Shown: piece by piece, positions 58,271-64,000 of the stretch
How positions within the stretch are numbered: the stretch's first letter is position 1
Layout of the letters: every line of letters starts with the position of its first letter
Source of the DNA: Lachnospiraceae bacterium
GTDB lineage: Bacteria; Bacillota; Clostridia; Lachnospirales; Lachnospiraceae
DNA length: 64,000 nucleotides
Direction of reading: 5' to 3'
Assembly (NCBI GenBank): GCA_015057275.1
Contig: SVEO01000005.1
Span: 1 to 64,000 of the forward strand
The notes under the pieces: model-generated
Database searches by the model: none
Told to the model about the DNA's origin: nothing
Seen by the model: only the letters and a program-made list of their open reading frames with translations
Translations under genes and position numbers: made by a program

Positions 58271-59210
58271 AAATCCAACGCAAGAGGAAAAAGTACCCCA
58301 AACTAAATACTACCACCTGCAAAATTTTACCAAGCAGATAGTGCCAAATTGAAATCTTGCTGTCTGTTAGCATTGCTTTTGTCTGCGCGAGAGTTGAGCA
58401 TCCGCCGAAGATAGTAGTAAGCGGAATCAACAGATTGATGATTGTAGGTGTTAATCCGCAAGATTTTAAGTACATCGCACCGGTAGTCATTTCTAAGAAA
58501 CCGGCAAAGATATAGTTTAGCATCGGCAGTCCCTGAAACAAATTAAAACAGAGTACCGACAGAATATTAAATAGAATCACATATCCGCCCAAATACAACA
58601 AAGTCTGAAAGGCATCGAGCATACTCTTCTGGATTACCGCAAAGGTGCGCATATCTTTTGTAAAATTCGCAGAATTATTCAACTTTCCCCTATTAAAATC
58701 TGTTTTTTTGTGATAATATGGAGAGAATGGAAGTTTTGCAAGCAAAATTCCTGTAAATATTGGTGTTGCATAAAAAAGTGTCAATATGAGTATATGTGAA
58801 AATGATTCGTGCATACATTCACTCATGATGTAACCGATGAGGAACATGGGGCTTGGATTATTACAAAATGTGATAAGATATTCGCCTTCTTCTTTTGAAA
58901 TATAGCCAGCGGCGACAAAATCTCCGCACAGCTTTGCCCCCATCGGATAACCGCATAGGAATCCCATCAGCACAATATAGCAGCCCTGCGCGGATATTCT
59001 AAAAAGCGGGCGCATAATATGTGACAGTACCGAGCTTATTTTATCAGTCATCCGGTATGAAATCATCAAATTCGATAAGAATAAGAATGGGAAAAAGGTC
59101 GGCACCAGCGTGAACAGCCAAAGGCTTAAGCCATTGGCGGCGCCTTTGACGCAAATCCCGGGAAACAAAAGAAGTAAAACGAAAAATGGGAGCAGAAGTC
59201 GTGGCAGCAT
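58269..59210 (-). CDS. ylbJ: YlbJ-like sporulation integral membrane protein
   Basis: Multi-TM, GFLCGYPMGAKLCGDF and GGCSTLAQTKAM motifs; start chosen at MLPRLLLPFF. Confidence 0.85.
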   Translation of the reverse strand: MLPRLLLPFFVLLLLFPGICVKGAANGLSLWLFTLVPTFFPFLFLSNLMISYRMTDKISSVLSHIMRPLFRISAQGCYIVLMGFLCGYPMGAKLCGDFVAAGYISKEEGEYLITFCNNPSPMFLIGYIMSECMHESFSHILILTLFYATPIFTGILLAKLPFSPYYHKKTDFNRGKLNNSANFTKDMRTFAVIQKSMLDAFQTLLYLGGYVILFNILSVLCFNLFQGLPMLNYIFAGFLEMTTGAMYLKSCGLTPTIINLLIPLTTIFGGCSTLAQTKAMLTDSKISIWHYLLGKILQVVVFSLGYFFLLRWI

Positions 59211-59338
59211 AGGAATCTCCAATCTGAGAGCATGATTATAAAGCCAGCTTATTTCATCGTATGTGATGTGCGGGAGAAATATGTTCCTGCAAAATAGGAA
59301 AGAACTGTCGCTAAGCAGCGACGGGAATGGAGAAGTAT

Positions 59339-60790
59339 ATGAAATTTGATTACAACAAGTTAGCACCACAGAGAGTGTGGTATTATTTTCAGGAGTTAAG
59401 CAATATTCCGCGTGGTTCCGGTAATATGAAGGCAATCAGCGATTATTGCATGGAGTTTGCAAAAAAAAATGGCTTGAAAGCAAGACAAGATGCGCTAGGT
59501 AATGTCGTTATCTGGAAAAACGGCAGCGCCGGCAGAGAACAAGAGAATGCAGTAATTTTGCAGGGGCATCTCGATATGGTAGCGGAAAAAACAAAAGATT
59601 CCGCACATGATTTTGAAAAAGATTCGCTTGATTTGCAAATCGAGGGCGATCTCGTATACGCGAAGGACACAACACTCGGCGGCGATGACGGTATCGCAAT
59701 CGCTTACAGCATGGCCATTTTGGAAGATGACACCTTAAGTCATCCGCCAATCGAAGCGATTTTTACCGTCGATGAGGAAATCGGTCTGCTTGGTGCGGCA
59801 GCGCTTGATATGTCTGATTTGAAGGGTAAATATGTACTTAACATGGATTCAGAGGAAGAAGGCATACTGTTGACCGGTTGTGCCGGCGGTGTGTCATCCA
59901 TGTGTGAACTGCCGGTTTCACGTGAAGTGAAAGAAGGTTTAGTTGTAAATGTAGATATTTCCGGATTGCTCGGCGGACACTCCGGCGTGGAAATCCAGAA
60001 AGAGCATTGCAATGCCGCAAAATTGTTCGGCAGACTGCTTGCGACCTATTTGGAAAAAACGGAAGTATACCTTATTGATGCCGAAATCGGCCAAAAGGAC
60101 AATGCGATTCCACGTATCGGCTTTGCAAAGATTTTAATCCATGAAAATGACTATTCACTTATTGAATCAATTACGGCGGAAATTGAAACTCAGGCAAAGA
60201 AAGAATATTATGTTGCCGACCCGGGTGTAAAGATTACGGTCACAAAGGCCGCAGCCGAGCGTACCCATGTTGTTTGTGAAGAGGACACAAAGCGGATTAG
60301 TTTATTCTTGGTAGTGGCGCCAAACGGTATTTATCACTGGCACCCAACCATTCCGGGCCTGGTAGAGACATCGTTAAATCTCGGCACATTCCGTGTTGAT
60401 AACGATAAGATGCATGCAGGTTTCTCCGTCAGAAGTTCTGTGGAATCCAGAAAACAGGAACTGGCACAGCGTGTGCGTGTATTGATTGAGGCGCTCGGCG
60501 GCAGCTATGCCGGCCTCGGCGATTACCCGGGATGGGAATATAAGGAAGATTCCAAGCTGCGTCCGCTGATGGTCGACTTGTACAAAAAATTGTATGGCGA
60601 GGAACCGGTAGTACAGACGATTCATGCCGGGCTTGAGTGCGGCTACCTGATGAGCAAGAAACCGGAACTCGATATTGTGTCGTTTGGTCCGAATATTTGC
60701 GATATCCACACCACAGAAGAGCGAATTAGTGTTTCCTCGGTAGAAAGAACGTACAAATATGTGGTGGAAATCCTCAATTCGTTGCATTAA
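59339..60790 (+). CDS. pepD: Aminoacyl-histidine dipeptidase (PepD, M20)
   Basis: QGHLDMVAEK; LGGDDGIAIAYSMAIL. Confidence 0.94.
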   Translation: MKFDYNKLAPQRVWYYFQELSNIPRGSGNMKAISDYCMEFAKKNGLKARQDALGNVVIWKNGSAGREQENAVILQGHLDMVAEKTKDSAHDFEKDSLDLQIEGDLVYAKDTTLGGDDGIAIAYSMAILEDDTLSHPPIEAIFTVDEEIGLLGAAALDMSDLKGKYVLNMDSEEEGILLTGCAGGVSSMCELPVSREVKEGLVVNVDISGLLGGHSGVEIQKEHCNAAKLFGRLLATYLEKTEVYLIDAEIGQKDNAIPRIGFAKILIHENDYSLIESITAEIETQAKKEYYVADPGVKITVTKAAAERTHVVCEEDTKRISLFLVVAPNGIYHWHPTIPGLVETSLNLGTFRVDNDKMHAGFSVRSSVESRKQELAQRVRVLIEALGGSYAGLGDYPGWEYKEDSKLRPLMVDLYKKLYGEEPVVQTIHAGLECGYLMSKKPELDIVSFGPNICDIHTTEERISVSSVERTYKYVVEILNSLH

Positions 60791-60877
60791 ATATTTGACC
60801 ATAACATAAAAACGTGATAAAATTTCTGCGTGTCTGCTTTCTAGAATGGGAGCAGACCGTTGGAGGTTTTTTACAAT

Positions 60878-61675
60878 ATGAGATTAGGTAGTATAGCCAG
60901 CGGAAGCAGCGGCAACTGCATCTACGTTGGCTCAGATAAAACACATATCTTGATTGATACGGGCATCAGCAAAAAACGAATTGAGGAAGGCTTACACGGC
61001 TATGAACTCGGTGGCGATGATTTGGCAGGGATTCTGATTACGCACGAACACAGCGACCACATCTGCGGTCTCGGTGTGCTGACTCGTAAATACCACATTC
61101 CGATTTACGGAACGAAGGAGACACTTTTAGGCATTCGTCAGACGAGCTCGCTCGGTGAGCTCGACAAGTCCCTTTTTGTGGAAATTGAGCCGGAGGAAGG
61201 GTTTCAGATTGGCGACTTGCAAATTCATCCGTTTTCTATTTATCATGATGCGTTTAATCCGGTAGCATATCGTATTTCTCATGGAAATAAGAGTGTGGCG
61301 GTGGCAACAGACATGGGCAAGTTTGATGAGCGAATCGTGCAAAACCTAAGCGGTCTCGACAGTATCTTGGTTGAAGCCAATCACGACTTACATATGCTGC
61401 AGGTGGGACCGTATCCATATCAGTTAAAGCGCAGAATTGCCGGAGATTTAGGACATCTTTCCAACGAGGCATCCGGCGCACTGCTGAACCGGATTTTGCA
61501 TCCGGGGCTACAGCACATTTTGCTCGGACATTTGAGCAAAGAAAATAATTTTCCGGAGCTTGCATACGAAACCGTGCGTGTGGAAATCAATATGGCAGAC
61601 ACACCGTATCAGGCGAAGGACTTTGATTTAAGAATTGCCGGCCGAGATATGCCGAGCGAAATTATTACGATTTAA
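60878..61675 (+). CDS. MBL-fold hydrolase (YycJ/WalJ-like)
   Basis: MRLGSIASGSSGNCIYVGSDKTHILIDTGIS; THEHSDH. Confidence 0.9.
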   Translation: MRLGSIASGSSGNCIYVGSDKTHILIDTGISKKRIEEGLHGYELGGDDLAGILITHEHSDHICGLGVLTRKYHIPIYGTKETLLGIRQTSSLGELDKSLFVEIEPEEGFQIGDLQIHPFSIYHDAFNPVAYRISHGNKSVAVATDMGKFDERIVQNLSGLDSILVEANHDLHMLQVGPYPYQLKRRIAGDLGHLSNEASGALLNRILHPGLQHILLGHLSKENNFPELAYETVRVEINMADTPYQAKDFDLRIAGRDMPSEIITI

Positions 61676-61729
61676 CTCCTGTGTCATACAGGCGAAAATA
61701 AATGCCGCAAGGCAGAAGTGGAGGAACTT

Positions 61730-62002
61730 ATGAAAAGAGCAATTATTACAGTAATCGGTACGGACGGCGTAGGTATTATCGCCAAAGTTTGTACATATTT
61801 AGCAGAAAACAATGTAAATGTTTTGGATATTTCCCAGACCATCGTCGGCGGTGTATTCAACATGATGATGATTACGGATGTTACAAAAGCAGGCAAGAAG
61901 ATTGCGGAAATGTCCGATGACCTTGACGTAATCGGTGAAAACATCGGTGTGAGAATCCGTATGCAGCACGAAGACATCTTCAATACGATGCATAGAATTT
62001 AG
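61730..62002 (+). CDS. ACT domain protein (UPF0237)
   Basis: [37 protein letters not shown]. Confidence 0.92.
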   Translation: MKRAIITVIGTDGVGIIAKVCTYLAENNVNVLDISQTIVGGVFNMMMITDVTKAGKKIAEMSDDLDVIGENIGVRIRMQHEDIFNTMHRI

Positions 62003-62019
62003 TACGAGGTAAGTGGCAG

Positions 62020-63384
62020 ATGATAAATATTTATGAAGTAAATGAAACACTCCGCATGATTGATCACGACAATCTGGATGTTCGTACGATTACTATGGGT
62101 ATTAGTCTTTTGGACTGTATCTCAAACGATTTAGAGGAAGTAAAAAACAATATTTATAATAAAATTACAGCGAAGGCCGAGCGCCTGGTGGAAGTCGGCG
62201 AGGAAATTTCTAAGGAATACGGTATTCCAATCGTAAATAAGCGTATTTCGGTTACACCGATTGCTTTGATCGGTGCGGCAGCTTGTAAGACAACCGGTGA
62301 TTTCGTGGAGATTGCAAAGGTGTTAGATGCGTGTGCGCATAAGTGCGGCGTCAACTTTATCGGCGGTTATTCGGCGCTCGTGAGCAAGGGTATGACCCCG
62401 GCGGAGGAGCTTTTAATTCGCTCGATTCCGGATGCGCTTGCAAATACAGAACGTGTGTGCAGCTCCGTAAATCTTGGTTCCACAAAGACCGGTATCAACA
62501 TGGATGCGGTTCGTTTGATGGGCGAGATTATTTTACAGACCGCGGAAAAGACGAAGGAAGCAGATTCCCTCGGCTGCGCGAAGTTGGTGGTATTTTGTAA
62601 TGCGCCGGACGACAATCCGTTCATGGCGGGTGCGTTCCACGGTGTGACAGAAGCAGATACGATTATCAATGTCGGCGTTAGCGGACCGGGCGTTGTAAAG
62701 CATGCGCTCGAAGCGGTGCGAGGACAGGGCTTCGAGGTACTTTGCGAGACGATTAAGAAGACTGCATTTAAGATTACAAGAGTCGGTCAGCTTGTTGCCA
62801 GAGAAGCGTCCAAGCGTCTTAATGTGCCGTTTGGAATTATCGACTTATCGTTGGCACCGACACCGGCAGTCGGCGATAGTGTAGCTGAAATTTTAGAAGA
62901 AATCGGCTTAGAAAGAGCCGGTGCTCCGGGTACGACCGCAGCCCTCGCAATGCTGAACGACCAGGTAAAGAAGGGCGGTATCATGGCATCTTCTTATGTC
63001 GGCGGCTTAAGTGGCGCATTTATTCCGGTCAGCGAAGATCAGGGCATGATTGACGCTGTAAGAGAAGGAGCACTAACTCTGGAAAAGCTGGAAGCAATGA
63101 CTTGCGTATGCTCGGTAGGTCTTGATATGATTGCGATTCCGGGCGATACCAAGGCAACGACCATTTCCGGTATTATCGCCGACGAAGCAGCTATCGGTAT
63201 GATTAACCAAAAGACAACCGCTGTGCGTGTGATTCCTGTCATCGGCAAAGAGGTGGGCGAAACGGTCGAATTTGGCGGTCTGCTCGGATACGCACCAATT
63301 ATGCCGGTTAACCGTTTCTCGTGCGATGCGTTTGTACAGAGACAGGGACGTATTCCGGCACCGGTACATAGTTTCAAGAATTAG
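62020..63384 (+). CDS. UPF0210 / PFL family (DUF711) protein
   Basis: Family-like sequence paired with the upstream ACT-domain gene, a common gene pair. Confidence 0.88.
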   Translation: MINIYEVNETLRMIDHDNLDVRTITMGISLLDCISNDLEEVKNNIYNKITAKAERLVEVGEEISKEYGIPIVNKRISVTPIALIGAAACKTTGDFVEIAKVLDACAHKCGVNFIGGYSALVSKGMTPAEELLIRSIPDALANTERVCSSVNLGSTKTGINMDAVRLMGEIILQTAEKTKEADSLGCAKLVVFCNAPDDNPFMAGAFHGVTEADTIINVGVSGPGVVKHALEAVRGQGFEVLCETIKKTAFKITRVGQLVAREASKRLNVPFGIIDLSLAPTPAVGDSVAEILEEIGLERAGAPGTTAALAMLNDQVKKGGIMASSYVGGLSGAFIPVSEDQGMIDAVREGALTLEKLEAMTCVCSVGLDMIAIPGDTKATTISGIIADEAAIGMINQKTTAVRVIPVIGKEVGETVEFGGLLGYAPIMPVNRFSCDAFVQRQGRIPAPVHSFKN

Positions 63385-63540
63385 TGGGAAACAACGAGGA
63401 AGATAGCAGTAAGTTTTATGCTTGCATAAAAACTTACTGCTATCTGACGAGTGTGAAATTGAGCAACGTAGAGTGATAACTCGGAGTTGCGAAATTTCGG
63501 CTGCGAGAGTTTCAGAGAAACGGAGCAGTCGGTTTCACAT
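63384..63540 (+). ncRNA. Candidate structured RNA leader, family 2 copy 2 (multi-branch junction), upstream of leuC
   Basis: Closing helix plus a 20-bp hairpin with CUUG loop and two arms with conserved internal loops; covaries with 20462-20622 (minus). Confidence 0.75.
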
Positions 63541-63609
63541 ATGAAATAAATTTATATTTTAATTTAATTTTACACGCAGCGTAGACTGCGGAAGAATGGA
63601 GGAAACACT

Positions 63610-64000
63610 ATGGGAATGACAATGACACAGAAAATCCTTGCAGCGCATGCAGGTTTAGATTGTGTTGTAGCAGGACAGTTAATTGAGGCGGATTTAGACC
63701 TTGTATTAGGAAATGATGTAACCACACCGGTTGCGATTCATGAAATGGATAAGATGACCATCACATCGGTTTATGACAAGGATAAAATTGCACTTGTTCC
63801 GGACCACTTCACACCGAATAAGGATATTAAGTCTGCAGAACACTGCAAGTGTGTAAGAGAATTTGCAAAAAAGCACGACATCACAAATTATTTTGAAATC
63901 GGCGAGATGGGTATCGAGCACGCACTCCTTCCGGAAAAAGGTTTGGTAGTGGCAGGTGACGTAGTCATCGGTGCAGACTCTCACACATGTACATATGGTG
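63610..64000 (+). CDS. leuC: 3-isopropylmalate dehydratase large subunit (partial, runs off window)
   Basis: [13 protein letters not shown]...[15 protein letters not shown] aconitase-family N-terminus. Confidence 0.88.
   Translation, partial: MGMTMTQKILAAHAGLDCVVAGQLIEADLDLVLGNDVTTPVAIHEMDKMTITSVYDKDKIALVPDHFTPNKDIKSAEHCKCVREFAKKHDITNYFEIGEMGIEHALLPEKGLVVAGDVVIGADSHTCTYG

Noticed and set aside
63384-63609. T-box or leucine attenuator upstream of leuC
   Set aside because: No T-box sequence (AGGGTGGNACCGCG type), no Leu-rich leader peptide and no terminator with U-tract.

Overview
This is a mostly housekeeping stretch of a Firmicutes chromosome, of Lachnospiraceae/Clostridia character judged from gene content and synteny. 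From left to right it holds: an IS3-type transposase end; divergent argG and argCJBD; comEA, a two-component system, a GerMN lipoprotein, comEC and holA; a class A PBP; pnuC, tRNA-Ser(CGA) and tmcAL; pta-ackA; an HPr-like gene, rpmF, plsX, acpP, rnc, smc, ftsY, ilvA, ylxM and ffh; rpsP, khpA, rimM, trmD, rplS; three lepB paralogs around rbgA; rnhB, yraN, pgeF, prs; two D-Ala-D-Ala carboxypeptidases; scpAB; a Na+-pumping biotin decarboxylase cluster; cmk, ispH, rpsA-like, rsmD, coaD, ylbJ; pepD, a yycJ-like gene, an ACT-domain gene, a UPF0210 gene, and the start of leuC. The most interesting material is non-coding. I see two separate families of large structured intergenic elements, each present twice and always in the orientation of the downstream gene. 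Family 1 is a string of four hairpins of about 137 nt, upstream of argC and coaD. Family 2 is a multi-branch junction of about 160 nt, upstream of leuC and tmcAL. In both families the stems differ in sequence between copies but remain paired, while loops and internal loops are conserved. I also found a lepB paralog that has lost both predicted catalytic residues, a terminator whose 3' arm carries the next gene's Shine-Dalgarno, a hairpin leader on rnc, and a recurrent small hairpin placed just upstream of Shine-Dalgarno sites. No CRISPR arrays or phage regions were seen. All calls come from reading the sequence and supplied translations; no database search was run.
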